From contig NC_055996.1 in NCBI RefSeq assembly GCF_018446385.1, positions 124,779,750-124,843,749 of the forward strand: a stretch of 64,000 nt of DNA. Reading direction: 5' to 3'. This document shows, in pieces, positions 23,601 through 34,839 of the stretch; position 1 is the first letter of the stretch; each line of letters starts with the position of its first letter. A program made the position numbers and the translations under genes. This stretch comes from Zingiber officinale (lineage: Eukaryota > Streptophyta > Magnoliopsida > Zingiberales > Zingiberaceae). Under the pieces are notes generated by a model. The model ran no database searches. It worked only from the letters and a program-made list of their open reading frames with translations, and was not told the origin of the DNA.

Positions 23601-23873
23601 CTTAACTTCAAGTAAGATAGTAGGTTGTTAATATCTTACACATTTCATTGTACAAATTGCTTCTTTTCGAAGATTTCGGAAAGAAGGGTTTTAGTGAATT
23701 GTTCAACGGTGCGATTAAAGATCGCGGGTTTTGGAGTAGGAGTCGACCTAGGCTCCGAATCAAATAACCAAAATGAATCTTTTATTTTCCGCTGCACTAC
23801 TCGTACTTTAAACGCTTCAAAAGAAAAGTTTTTAAAAAACGATACCCCCTCTATTGCTTCTTTCGATCATTTA
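20691..23873 (+). mobile_element. Solo LTR inserted in LINE copy 1 (outer)
   Basis: The block starts TGTTAGTGCAGG at 20691 and ends near CTTTCGATCATTTA (23873), with a degraded CA end. GGCCT (20686-20690) and GACCT (23874-23878) flank it, a 5-bp duplication with one mismatch. Removal rejoins LINE sequence. Net of the inner insertion it is about 1.37 kb. It contains motifs such as GATCGGTCGACCGAAC and the end phrase TACCCCCTCTATTGCTTC, shared with SIRE-like copia LTRs elsewhere in the window. Confidence 0.65.
20704..22513 (+). mobile_element. Solo LTR nested in the previous LTR (inner, SIRE-like copia)
   Basis: It starts TGTTGGTGCAATATCC and ends ATCGACCCTAACA. Flanks CAGGG (20699-20703) and CAAGG (22514-22518) form a 5-bp duplication with one mismatch. 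Inside, 20900-21260 is a tandem-like run of CCTAGTGAGTGAAGCTAGG, and 21660-22010 repeats AATCGATTGG / CGATCGATT words. A C10 run lies at about 22480. No coding is visible. Confidence 0.7.
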
Positions 23874-23878
23874 GACCT

Positions 23879-24145
23879 TACAATTTTTATAATTTTTTTA
23901 ATTATTATTCTTAACTACAATAAAGTCAATTTATGATTTATTATTCATATTTTTTTAATATGATGGAGTATTTTTTTAATGTATTAATTAATATAAAATT
24001 ATATGCTATGTAAAATTTAATATAATTTTTTTCATTTTTTATTTCAAACTCATAACCTCATAGATCATTCTCATATTTCTTATTTTTTTATTTGATATAT
24101 CCATTTAAATCGATTCCTATTAAAATCATCTTATATTATATCATT
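23879..24145 (-). mobile_element. RTE LINE copy 1, middle segment
   Basis: Text from 23879 (TTACAATTTTTATAA, then GTCAATTTATGATTTATTATTC) is the continuation of the LINE broken at 20690 and corresponds to about 33590-33850 of the other copy. It is AT-shifted and frameless. Confidence 0.65.
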
Positions 24146-25540
24146 ATTATTTGAAAAGCTTACATAGCCCAATGTGAGAATTGCCCACGCTGGGCCGGAC
24201 CAAGCAATCAACTGTGCCCTGTCATTCTCTCTTTCACTACGATCTTTCTCGATTATCTACTTTCGTCGATCTGCTTATGCGCTCTTGGAGATGAAGGACA
24301 GGAGCAAGAGCACCGCCAGAGTCTCCTTCGACACATCAGCCTTCTCCAATGGTCAATCGGTCTCCCCCACAGTAGTATCGGCTCAGGCTGACCCTCCACT
24401 CGGATCGAACCTGTGTCGACCACGCCCGCCAAAGAGAACACCTTGGTTAGGCTGAATCATTTTGAAATTCACGGGGACGACTAGGGAACGCCAGAAGTAG
24501 CCGTCGGGTTATAGAGGTTGTTTCCAAAGTTAATCTCTTTTTAATTTTTCTTGCTCTGAGCTGCCCTATCCAATGAATGATTTGGTTGGGTTCTTGGTCT
24601 AGACAAGTAAATTTCTGTGTCATCGCATGAGTTATTCAGGTTGCGGATATTGGTCCAGGATGGATTTTTGGTTGGGTGCAGACTGGAATTTTGATTATGC
24701 GTCAGTAATGAAATTCCATATAGGAATTTTTGCCTAGATCACTGAAATTGCAATAACTTCTGATATCTACATTGTTAAAAATAACGACTCTCCATTTATT
24801 TTGTTACTGCAGAAGATTTTATTTGGGAATTTTCAGGATATTGAGGATTTTCTAAATCATTGTTCTGAGAAAAATTATATTGGTATAATGTTGGAACCTC
24901 TATAAATTATTGCGCAAAGTGTTTCTGTTACAGGCCTGATTACTGATATTTTGATGCATACGGGAGTAACTATGCCTTTGCCAATTTAATCTTGAATCAG
25001 TTAGTTGCAAATTTTTCCTCAATTTGTGGATCTTTTCAATTGTATATCTTGTGGATTTTATTTTTATTCTTTGAAGCAATGCACACCTCGCTGTTTTGGG
25101 TTCATTTTGAAGTTGCATATTTACTTGTCTAAAATAAAATACAACATGAGTATATTGGCTAAACTGTCACTGTATATACTAACATTTGTGTCCGGTAATG
25201 ATGGTGCTATTTGGTATGATCTTTCAATGAACATTCAGTGGCTACAAATTTATATAAACTATATGTATGACATATATATACTTTGTGGCATATGACATAT
25301 ATATACTTACACAATCAATTGGGTGATAGTTTAATAAATGATAATCTTATTATCTACATAGAAAAATATATTTCTAACTTTGATAATAAATTTATTATAC
25401 AAAGATTTCAAAATATGAACATTCGAAAAAAAAATAATTGTAAGATAATTATTTTATGATGTTTTATGATGATAAAATTTTATATTTTTTATTTTTTATT
25501 TTATCAAGATCCTAACTTATATTCTTCTTTTTCAAATTAC
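24146..25540. other. Unassigned insert in LINE copy 1, with gene-like 5' part
   Basis: The stretch from about 24146 to 25540 has no counterpart in the other LINE copy. Its first 350 bp are GC-richer and gene-like (see 24291-24455). The rest is AT-rich with a CATATATATAC repeat (25260-25310). I could not define its ends. Confidence 0.35.
24291..24455 (+). CDS. Hypothetical exon-like open frame, 54 codons
   Basis: An ATG at 24291 follows a leader with balanced composition and opens MKDRSKSTARVSFDTSAF, ending at a stop at 24455. Codon use and composition differ from the AT-rich LINE on both sides. I do not recognise a family. It could be a first exon (or captured first exon) whose remaining exons are missing, or chance. 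Confidence 0.25.
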   Translation: MKDRSKSTARVSFDTSAFSNGQSVSPTVVSAQADPPLGSNLCRPRPPKRTPWLG

Positions 25541-26100
25541 TTTTACCATTTATTTTTTTAATGAATTATCTATCACACAGTACCTAATTCATTTATTGTT
25601 TTATATCATTTTTATCTTCCAATCTACTTATTTTGTCTTCTATACACATGAATATTAATTTTTTTTAATCATCGTATTTACTATTTTTATTATTTTATCA
25701 ATGATGATTTTATAAGTTCCATGTATCAAATATTAAACCATTAATTTTCTTATAATATTTATTTTTATCTAACTTATAGTTTGAAAATTCTTACCTATTT
25801 AATAGTGTACTTAAGTTTACATGTAAATGTAGCGGTCATATATACTTTATCATCAGACTCTACAACGTAAACTCTTCTATTTTTAATACTACATCTAAGT
25901 TCTAGAGATATAGTGATTGATGCTATAGTCAAATCTTACAATACATATCTTTTGAGGAACCATCTAAAATTAGTACAATAATTTAATAGATTTATTTATT
26001 AAATATTTATCTTAATACTAGTTAATAACATAATATAATTCTCCTCCTTTACCAGAATTTAAAATGATCGTCTCCTTTATCCGGATTTAAAACGGACTAG
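25541..26100 (-). mobile_element. RTE LINE copy 1, 5' segment
   Basis: The text resembles 34010-34555 of LINE copy 2 (TTTTGTCTTCTATACACATGAATATTAAT, GTAGCGGTCATATA, TCTCCTTTATCCGGAT), that is, the 5' end of the element on the minus strand. It is heavily decayed, without open frames. Confidence 0.6.
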
Positions 26101-26183
26101 GACAGATTAATTCATCATGCGCAGAGTTATCTAGAAATTAAATTTATAGTTATTCCAAACTTAGTCCATTCGTTAGATACTTA

Positions 26184-26393
26184 AGGTGCGTTTGATTCAA
26201 GTTATCATGTATAATTTTGGTTATGTGATTACCAGGTAATCACATAACCAAGGTTATGAGGAATAAAACATAACCAAATATTGTTTGGTTCAATTTAAGT
26301 AATGCAACAAAAACTTATTTGTTTGATGATTTTAACGAATAACCTACTTTAATATTTTACTATATTATCCATAGTTATAAAACCAACTATCAA

Positions 26394-26448
<55 letters not shown>

Positions 26449-27098
26449 TATTATTATTTAAACTATATTTTTTTTACTTTTTCTTTTTTACGTTTTTCTT
26501 TATTTATATATTTTTTTTTGTTTGTTTTTTATGTTTTTTTATTTTTTTACTTTTTAAATTTTTATTTTTTAAATTTTTATTTTTTAAGTTTTTTATTTTT
26601 TTGTAATTTTTTTATTTTTTTATTTTTTAAATTTTTATGTTTTTCTATTTTTTTTTAATGTTTTTTAACTTTTTTATTCTTTTTTTCTTTTTTTAATTTT
26701 TTAAATTTTTTTTACGTTTTTTTTTTCTCATTTTTTTAATTTCTTTTAATGTTTTTCCTATTTTTTAATGTTTTTTTAAGTTTTTATTTTTTTATTATTT
26801 TAAAATTTTTTATGTTTTTTTTATTTTCTTTTTTATATTTTTCATTTTTTTTCTTTACGTTTTTCTCTTTTGTCACATTTTTCTTTTATCTGAGGATATT
26901 TTGGGTAAAATAAAATTCGTTAACCCCGGAATCAAGAAAAATCTTAGTTTTTCGAGATTTTCCGATTCCTGGTTGCATGTCCCTTTTGCTGACGTGTCCA
27001 GAATGGAACATTACTCGGAAATTATCGATTACCTAAACTAAACAGGATTTTTATTGATAACCTTGGATGAATAACTATGGTTGCATGCCATTATACCC
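26184..27098. mobile_element. PIF/Harbinger MITE a
   Basis: Ends AGGTGCGTTTGATTC (26184) and, inverted, GGGTATAATGG with AACCATAGTTATTCATCC (27098) are flanked by TTA at 26181-26183 and 27099-27101. The interior is almost pure T-rich DNA (26460-26890). It is a diverged, reverse-oriented relative of 42474-43437, sharing CACGTCAGCAAAAGGG(A/G)CATG next to one end. Confidence 0.75.
26396..26455. repeat. (AAT)n(ATT)n palindromic microsatellite
   Basis: About nine AAT units run straight into about eight ATT units, giving a perfect potential hairpin within MITE a. Confidence 0.9.
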
Positions 27099-27101
27099 TT
27101 A

Positions 27102-28584
27102 GGGCGTGTTTGGTTGGGGGTTATCAATGGTAACCTTGATAGGTTATCAAGGATACCCTTGTTTAGTTTAAGTAATGAATGATTCCGGGTAATGTAATAT
27201 TCCTTCCACGTCAGCAATAAGGGAATATAACCTGGAATCAGAAAACCTTAAAAACCTTAGGTTTTCTACGATTCCGGGGTTATCAATATTTTTTCCCCAA
27301 AATTACCCTGCGACATTTAAAAGAGATAAATTCTTCTTTTAACAACACTAGCAGATGGTGAGCAGGAGCAGCGGTCTCTGTGGGGACAACGACGACGACT
27401 GGGGCCAACGACGACGACTAGCAATGGTGGTGACGGCAAGAAGGAGGCGACAGTGAGCAACGACGGCGACTGCGAGCAACGACGGCAACTACGAAGCAAC
27501 GACGACGGCGAGCAGGTGGCAACGGCGATGGTGATCAGGTGGTGACTGTGAAGAACAGCTAAGACCAGCCATCACCTGGATAGCGACGGCGAGCAGGTGG
27601 CAACGTCGGAGGTTCGCGGAGGAGGCGGCCCGTCGGCGGCAAGAAGGAGGCGACAGTGAGCAACGATGGCGATAGCGGAGCAACGGCGACGGCGAGCAGG
27701 TGGCAGCGGCGATGGTGAGCAGGTGGTGACTGTGAAGAACGGCTAAGACCAGCCATCACCTGGACAGCGACGGCGAGCAGGTGGCAACGTCGGAGGTTCG
27801 CGGAGGAGGCGGCCCGTCGGCGGCAAGAAGGAGGCGACAGTGAGCAACGGCGACGGCGAGCAGGTGGCAGCGGCGATGGTGAGCAGGTGGTGACTGTGAA
27901 GAACGGCTAAGACCAGCCATCACCTGGACAGCGACGGCGAGCAGGTGGCAACGTCGGAGGTTCACGGAGGAGGCGGCCCCTCGGCGGCAAGAAGGAGGCG
28001 ACAGTGAGCAACGATGGCGATAGCGGAGCAATGGCGACAGCGAGCAGGTGGCGGCGACGATGGCGAGGTCCGTGAAGCAACGACGGCTGAGGCCAACCAT
28101 CGCTTGGATAGAGACGATGCGCAGATTGTGCCGGAGGTCCGTGAAGGAGTCGGTGCGCCGATGGCTTGCGTGGAAGAAGATGTCGATATGAAAAAAGGGG
28201 CAGGAGGGAGAAATACAGTAACATAAAAAAGAATTAAAAATTTAATCACATATGTAAATTATTTTAATTATATTTTAAAATATATATAGATTTATTTTAA
28301 ATTTTAAAAATTATAAATCAATTATACTTATTTATTATATATATTATCAAGTTATTAATTAATATAATATTAATAATTATTATTAATTTAATTAAATTTA
28401 TTCTAAAAAATTAATCAGGTAATTGATAAGGGTAATATGATAAATATTAAATTAGATTATAACATTACCTAGGTTGAACCAAACAAGATTAGGATTAATT
28501 TTTATTCCCCATAATCTTGATTATCAAATTACTTGATGATCATATAACCAAGATCATATATAAAAATTTGAACCAAACATATTC
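27102..28584. mobile_element. PIF/Harbinger MITE b, carrying GC-rich tandem repeats
   Basis: It starts GGGCGTGTTTGGTTGGGGG immediately after the TTA that ends MITE a, and ends GAACCAAACATATTC at 28584, followed by TTA (28585-28587). Subterminal text (TTATCAAGGATACC..., GTTATATGATCATCAAG inverted) matches the family. The interior 27340-28200 is very GC-rich, unlike all AT-rich relatives. No transposase is present. Confidence 0.7.
27340..28190. repeat. GC-rich tandem repeats inside MITE b
   Basis: A unit starting AAGACCAGCCATCACCTGGA recurs at 27561, 27745 and 27909 (spacings 184 and 164 bp) with nearly identical bodies containing GCGACGGCGAGCAGGTGGCA. Smaller GCAACGACGGCGA words repeat throughout. 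The overlapping minus-strand open frames (to 114 codons, Arg/Pro/Ser-rich) are repetition artefacts. Confidence 0.8.
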
Positions 28585-28587
28585 TTA

Positions 28588-28919
28588 AAGTTATAACACA
28601 TTTTCTGTAGAGTGATTTTATTGCGTTTCGTATGTTACGTTGATAGTACATAAATCCTCTTTATAAAATGTTTTGTACAATAAAAATAACAAACTTTCAT
28701 GGTACAAAATTTATGACAGTAAAATAAAATTAAAACTAGAAAATAGAAAATAAAAAATAGAAAATTTTCAGTTTCGAACGAAACCCATTCTTAATTTTTT
28801 TTTTAAAAAAATATTTATGAAATTTTAGGGGCAAACTGAAATTTTCACTTTTCTCAAAACTGGAAAACCCCCGGAATATTGGCCGAAGGGGATAAGGAAG
28901 ACCGAAGGGAACGAGAACG
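28588..28919 (+). promoter_or_regulatory. Upstream region of the cupin gene
   Basis: AT-rich DNA between MITE b and the cupin start contains a run of AAAATAGAAAATAAAA and a poly-T/A tract near 28795. No specific promoter element stands out. The core promoter must lie here or inside the MITE. Confidence 0.3.
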
Positions 28920-29387
28920 ATGACGGCATCCATCTGCCTCCCCGCAGCCGCACTCCTTCCTCCTTCCTCTGTCTATCCTCCAAATTCCCGCCGCTTCTGT
29001 CACCCCTCTCCCTTGTCTCCATCAGCTTATTCGAGTCGGAAGACCAGGATCTACGCGGGGGCCGAACGGCCTCTGGAGGAGGTGTATAACGTCCGGGTGG
29101 AGCGAGGGTTATCGCCGGAGCGTAAATCGGAGCTAGGCGTCGGCAAATGGTCGATCTGGAAGACCGGCGGGCCTTGCCACCTCCCCTGGGACTGGCACGT
29201 GGACCAGCAGGTGTACGTGGTCAGCGGCGAGGTCCGGGTGGTTCCCGAGGGCGCCAAATCCGGCGAGCGCTACATGCGCTTCGTTGCAGGAGATCTTGTA
29301 CGGTATCCAAAGTGGTTTGAGGCTGACCTCTTCTTCAACGGCCCTTATGAGGAGCGTTACAGATTCCTTGCTTACGGTGACGAGTGA
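28920..29387 (+). CDS. Plastid-type cupin domain protein (PTAC18-like)
   Basis: Intact single-exon gene, 155 residues. Residues 1-45 are Ser/Pro-rich with few acidic residues and end in SRKTRIYA, a plausible chloroplast transit peptide. Residues 50-155 form one small cupin (Cupin_3/DUF861) domain, with LGVGKWSIWKTGGPCHLPW, then YVVSGEVRVVPEG and FVAGDLVRYPKW. This layout matches short plant plastid cupins such as Arabidopsis PTAC18, a protein found in the plastid transcriptionally active chromosome; its activity is not established. The start ATG lies next to GAACGATG with no better upstream start. The classical His-His-Glu metal triad is incomplete in what I can read. MITE b ends 335 bp upstream. 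Confidence 0.8.
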   Translation: MTASICLPAAALLPPSSVYPPNSRRFCHPSPLSPSAYSSRKTRIYAGAERPLEEVYNVRVERGLSPERKSELGVGKWSIWKTGGPCHLPWDWHVDQQVYVVSGEVRVVPEGAKSGERYMRFVAGDLVRYPKWFEADLFFNGPYEERYRFLAYGDE

Positions 29388-31416
29388 AGCAGCCCTAAAT
29401 GTTGAGGTAACCATTGATTACAACCTCCTAGCTCGCTTGGTTCCTCTGCAACAAACAGCTACAATTTCGTGCTTTTGAAATAGTATTTATTAGATTTTTT
29501 AGATGTTCTTTTGACATCGTGAACTATTGCGTTTACCAAGCCAATTTTATGGGTGTGTTGACAGGATATGGTATGTAATTCCGTTTATTTGAATAGGATC
29601 GTTGTTATTAAGTGCGTTTTTTATCGTATGCATATTTGCTTTTATTATAGGTAAAACTATAATTGAAGGTTCAGCTCAAAGAAAAAAAAAGGTTTCAGTT
29701 TAGTGATCACAATCATAATAAGTTTGAAGTTGTTGGGAGTGGTATGGTGAGTGCATATATAGAAAAAGCAGCTGAGGATTTAGGTTACAGAGTTAAGGAA
29801 GAGATACTGTCTACTAAATTACATGTGCTAAATTGAAATGAGCCTGTGGATCCTGACGTAAATCTAAAAACTCATTATTGATGTAGCAAAATATCACCAC
29901 CTTCAATGTTGGCCCTACTTGTTTTTACTCTTGCCAAATGAGTTTTGCTATTATAATTTTAGGTGAGTATTGAATGCATTCTGAGACAGTGTTGAAGTTC
30001 CTCGTGGTTTCCCCTCAGGCATCGTTTTGAATAATTTGTGGAGTATGTATAGTGTTTCTGTTCCTCATGGTTTCCCCTCAGGCATGGTTTCCCCTTCAAG
30101 GTACCAGCTGAGACAATTTCTTTTTCCATTGCATTACTGGTTCTTCCAATCATTTGCAAATGTTGCTAGAAAAGAACCAAATTAACGTCATTGGAGTCCT
30201 ATCTTATGTTGAAATTATTTTTCCTGTGTGCTTGCACTTCTAGGCTGATGTATCTTTCAAACGACCAAAATATCAGACAAGAAAGTTAGTTACTAGTTGA
30301 AAAACTGATAGAAGTTTGCTTGGTATACCATATCCATTCGGGCTGCCTTTTTTAGTACCTTAAATTTTAAATAAGCTTAATTTATATCTGGGCCTTGTTT
30401 TTCCATAAATGTAATGTTCAGAAAGGATTTTGTTGGTAGAAATACTAAGTTTGCATAGTTGCATGAGAGTTGCCATATTAGTATCAGTTGCTTGGTGGAA
30501 CAAGGATTTTATGGATGTAAATTTTACTTGGATGCACATGACTCATCTAAGACAATATAAGACCCCTCTTTTCAATAACTGAACTTGATCAAGAAAATAG
30601 GAAACATACACAGATTAAGTTCCTTATATCAAACTGAATGTTGATGTAGGTGATCCAGTAGAAATACAATACTGTGACTAACAAATTAACAATTGCCTGA
30701 TTGTATTGTGCCCAACTAAAACGGACTCCTTGATCTGTTTATATAAATTATTACCCAACCCAAAAAATGATGGTTTCGTATTATTTTGCTTATCTTATCA
30801 AAGTCAGGACCTAGCTCGTTGTCAGATTTATAAAATGGCTAGGGAATAATTCTCAAACCATTAGCAGATTTTATTCTGTTTAGGAATTTTCCTCTTGTAA
30901 GCATTGTTTTGTAATGTGCTTGTGTATACTGCATATCATCCAATAACTAGCTACCTAGGTGTTGACCTTTGTTCCCAAAATTTTCCATGGATCATTCATG
31001 ACAAAAAAGGAACTTCACCTACTAATTTCTCCATTTCCAATGAGGCAACCCATGACAGAATCCTGACACTGTTATAATATTAAACAACTTATACAGTGTA
31101 GAGAGGATCAAAATTCAAGCCACTTTAATGATCTTATCTGGTATTGCCAAAATCTCAACGATTATTATTTAGCTTGAAAATTTAGGCAGGTACTTCCATT
31201 TTCAAAGCTTACAACCTTTATTGTGCATTTGTCTTATGCTAAACGGTTACTTCTATAAGATTGATACAGACTTGATCACACTATTAGATGGTTAGAAAGC
31301 AATACATAGAAAAAGTAAATGTATTAGAGATGAAAATATGAAAATGGAGGTGTAAAGTTATTAGAAAGGATAAAGTCATTGAGTACTAATATTCATAAAC
31401 AATTAGGTATAGTTTC
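29388..31416. other. Intergenic stretch downstream of the cupin gene
   Basis: I see no gene. The only structure is a pair of near-identical 24-bp phrases, TTCCTCGTGGTTTCCCCTCA and TTCCTCATGGTTTCCCCTCA (about 29998 and 30060), 62 bp apart. The first part probably holds the 3' UTR of the cupin gene. Confidence 0.4.
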
Positions 31417-34400
31417 AACAATAACAACAACCAAGCCTTATCCCACTAGGTGGTGTCGGCTGTATGGATCCTTTTATGCCATTGAGCTCTATCTCTTATT
31501 ATATCATCATCTATACTTAAATAAATTTTATCTTGTTATATTGTTGCTAACCAAGTCATTTTTGATTTTTCTCTTACTCGTTTGATATGTGTATTTGTCA
31601 TAATTTCACATCGCCTAACTGGAGTATTTATTGGTCATCTAAGCACATGTCGTACCATCTTAAACATGTCTTAGAGTTTTCCCTCAATAAATGCAACTCC
31701 AACTTTCTCTCTAATGCTCTCACTTTTTATTCTGTTTATCTTCGTATGTCCACACATCCACCTTAGCATCCTCATCTAACTCTCATCTTCTACTCATGTG
31801 CTCGAGTCATAGCCCAACATTCAGCTCCATATAACATAGTAAGTCTAACTGCGGTTTTGAAGAACTTTTCTTTAAATTTTAGAGATACTCTATGGTCACG
31901 TAAAGCACCCGACACTCTCCTCCATTTCAACCCTCCTGCTTGTATTCTATGTAAGACATCTCTCTCAATCCCTCCTTCGTTTTGCAAAAATGATCCTAAA
32001 GCTCTCGATTCCAGGCAACTCATAATCTCCTATCTTAACAATTGTCTCATTACATATAATATTGCTAAACGTAAATTTCATATATTATCTTTATTCTACT
32101 CTAGTGTTCCCCACTAAGATTCTAGTTTAGCATTTACTCCTTCACGTGCTTCATCTATCAAAACAACATCATTTGCAAACAACATGCACCACGGTACTGT
32201 GTCTTGAATGTGTGTAGTGAATTCGTCCATAATTAATGTAAAAAGATAGGGATTTAGACTTGAACCTTGATGTAACCCTATCTTTATTGGGAATGTTTTA
32301 GTTACTTCGTCTGAAGTCTTTACTCTGGTTGTTACATCCTTGTACATATCATTAATTAGTTCAATATATGTTACATTAATATCTCTCTTTTCTAGAATTT
32401 TTCATGTAATTTCTCTTGAGACTCTATCATAAGCTTTTTCTAAGTCAATGAATATCAGGTGTAGATCTTGTTTTCACTCCTGATATTTTTTAATTAGTTG
32501 TCTAAGAAGATATATAGCTTCTATATTGTTGACTTTCCAAGTATTAACCCAAATTAATTTTCGGTCACCATGGTCTCCTTCTTTAATCTTTTTTCTATTA
32601 TTTTTCCCAAAGTTTTATGGTATGACTCATTAGTTTAATATCCCTATAGTTTGCACAATTTTGTACATCTCCCTTATTCTTATATAAGGGAACTAGAGTA
32701 CTTACCCTCTATTGATCAAACATTTTTTTCGCTTTCAAAATCATGTTAAATAATTTTGTAAGTCATTCAATACCTTGTTTCCCTATGCACTTTCATACCT
32801 CTATCGGAATATTATCTAGTCCAACGGCTTTTCCATCGTGCATCCAATTTAAAGCTTGTTCTACTTCTTAAGTTTGAATTCTACGATAAAATTTTTAATT
32901 TGTATATTCATTTAATCTATTTAAATTACCTAAGTTAAGTTGGTCATCTAAACCTTCATTAAAAAGTTGGTGAAAATACCTCTTCCACCACTCTTTTATT
33001 TCTCCATCGTTTACCAGTACTCTATTACATTCATCTTTAATACATTTTATTTGGATAAGATCTCTTGTCTTCCTTTCTCTCACTTTAGCTATTCTATAAA
33101 TGTCTCTTTCCTCTTTGGTATCCAATTTTTAATATAATCATTTAAAAGTTTCATTCTTTACTTCATTCACTACTTTCTTAGTCTTTTTCTTGATTGTTGT
33201 GTATTTTTTAAAATTTTTCTCATTCTTACAAATACATAATTCCTTATAATCTATTCGTTTTTCCCTCACTTTCTTTTATACTTTATCTCATTCCATCACC
33301 AAGATTCTTTATTTAGTGGTGCATGTCCTTTTGACTCATCGAGCATACTCTTAGCTACTATTTTCAACTTTGATATCATTTTATCCCATATTGTATTAGA
33401 GTCACCATATATTTCACCTAATACTTGTACTCCTACCTTCTCTTTAAATGTATTTTGTTTTCCATCCTTTAACTTTCACTACTTAATTCTATGAGTCGTA
33501 TATATTTTCTTTCTATTGATATTATGTTTGAGACGTATATCTAACACTACTAACCTATGTTGGATAGTTGAGCTTTCTCCAGGGATGACCTTGCAATCTT
33601 TACAAATCTTTCTATCCTTCTTCTTAACCATAAGAAAGTCAATTTATGATTTATTATTCCCACTTTTGAACATAATTAAGTGTTCTTCTCTTTTCTTAAA
33701 AAATGTATTATCTAATATAAGGTTATATGTTATCGCAAAATCTAATATAGCTTTCTCTTCTTCATTTCTCATTCCAAACCTATAACCCCATGTACCCTCT
33801 TATATTCCTCATTTTTCAATTCGATATGTCCATTTAGATCACCTTCTATTTAAATCATTTCATTTGGTAGAATGTTTTATAATACTTCATAAGTCGTCCC
33901 AAAACTTTGATTTTGTAACTTCATCTAATCTCACTTGCGGTACATATACGCTAATTATATTCATAGTATCTTTCGCCACTATTATCTTAAGAGTTATATT
34001 TCAATATCCTTTTCTAGTTACTCTAACAATTTCATCTTTTAACGTACTATTTACAACAATACTTATTCCATTTCTTACTTTACTCTTTCCTATGTACCAT
34101 AACTTAAAATCCGAGTTATCTATCATCTTTGGCTTCTCGCCTACTCATTTTGTCTCTTGTACACATAAAATATTAATTCTTCTCCTAATCATCGTATCTA
34201 CGATCTACATTGATTTACCAGTGAGGTTTCTATATTTCATGTTCCAAATCTTAAACTATTAGTTCCTTATCATATTTGTTCTTATCCAATCTATGATGTA
34301 GCGGTCTTTGTTGATACATTACAGTCGGATCCTGTAACGGTAATTCTTGCATATTTAGCACTATATCTAAGTTTTGGAGATATAGCGGCCCTTATCAAGA

Positions 34401-34555
34401 CATTACAATCAACCCTATAATATGTCCCTTCCGGAGAACAACTTAGTATTAGCACAATAGTTTAATAGATCCATTCATTGAACATTTGTTATAGTTTTAA
34501 CACTGGCTGACAACCTAACGTAACCCTCCTCCTTTATCCGGACTTGGGATCGGTT
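31417..34555 (-). mobile_element. RTE-type LINE (copy 2), nearly full length, decayed
   Basis: The minus strand ends (at 31417) in GGGATAAGGCTTGG followed by TTGTTGTTATTGTTG, the characteristic 3' tail of plant RTE LINEs. Frames from about 33125 down to 31790 include reverse-transcriptase text: HQGSSLNPYLFTLIMDE, PWCMLFANDVVLIDE (catalytic FADD reduced to FAND) and LYGAECWAM. Endonuclease-side text lies upstream to about 34100. Stops and frameshifts split everything, so the copy is dead. The 5' end is judged from where similarity to copy 1 fades (about 34555). Confidence 0.8.
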
Positions 34556-34678
34556 TGTGATGAGTGGAGTTAAAATGAGAAAAAAGATTGAGATGGTCAA
34601 AACATCTTCAAAGGTATCCAATAGATTTTTAGTTATAAAATTATAATTTTTAAAGTTGAAAATGTTACTCAATATACT

Positions 34679-34824
34679 AAAAAGGACAGCCCGGTGCATA
34701 AAACTCCCACTATGCGGGGTCCCGAGGAAGGATCCATTGTATGCAGTCTTACCCTGTTTTTTGCAAGAGGTTGTTTCCAGGATTCGAACCCGTGACCTTT
34801 TGGTCACATGGTAACAACTTTACC
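34679..34824 (-). mobile_element. Au-type SINE with 15-bp target duplication
   Basis: The minus strand reads GGTAAAGTTGTTACCATGTGACC, GGGTTCGAATCCTGG (B box), CTCTTGCAAAAAACAGGGTA, GACCCCGCATAGTGGGAG and GCACCGGGCTGTCC, the known body of the widespread plant Au SINE. GTTACTCAATATACT is duplicated perfectly at 34664-34678 and 34825-34839. The 5' (A-box) end is shortened. The short tail is TTTTT-like at 34679. Confidence 0.9.
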
Positions 34825-34839
34825 GTTACTCAATATACT

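Noticed and set aside
27489..28224. Overlapping Arg/Pro/Ser-rich open frames up to 114 codons
   Set aside because: They come from the GC-rich tandem repeats of MITE b and repeat the same peptide words in several frames.
31790..32347. Reverse-transcriptase-like frames as possible host genes
   Set aside because: They are broken pieces of an RTE LINE with its TTGTTG tail at 31417.
33516..34262. Plus-strand open frames of 89 and 132 codons
   Set aside because: They are antisense shadows of the minus-strand LINE endonuclease region, AT-rich and without domains.
34740..34824. Apparent tRNA gene on the minus strand (GGTTCGAATCC)
   Set aside because: The body and 15-bp duplication identify it as an Au SINE. 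The cloverleaf is incomplete.
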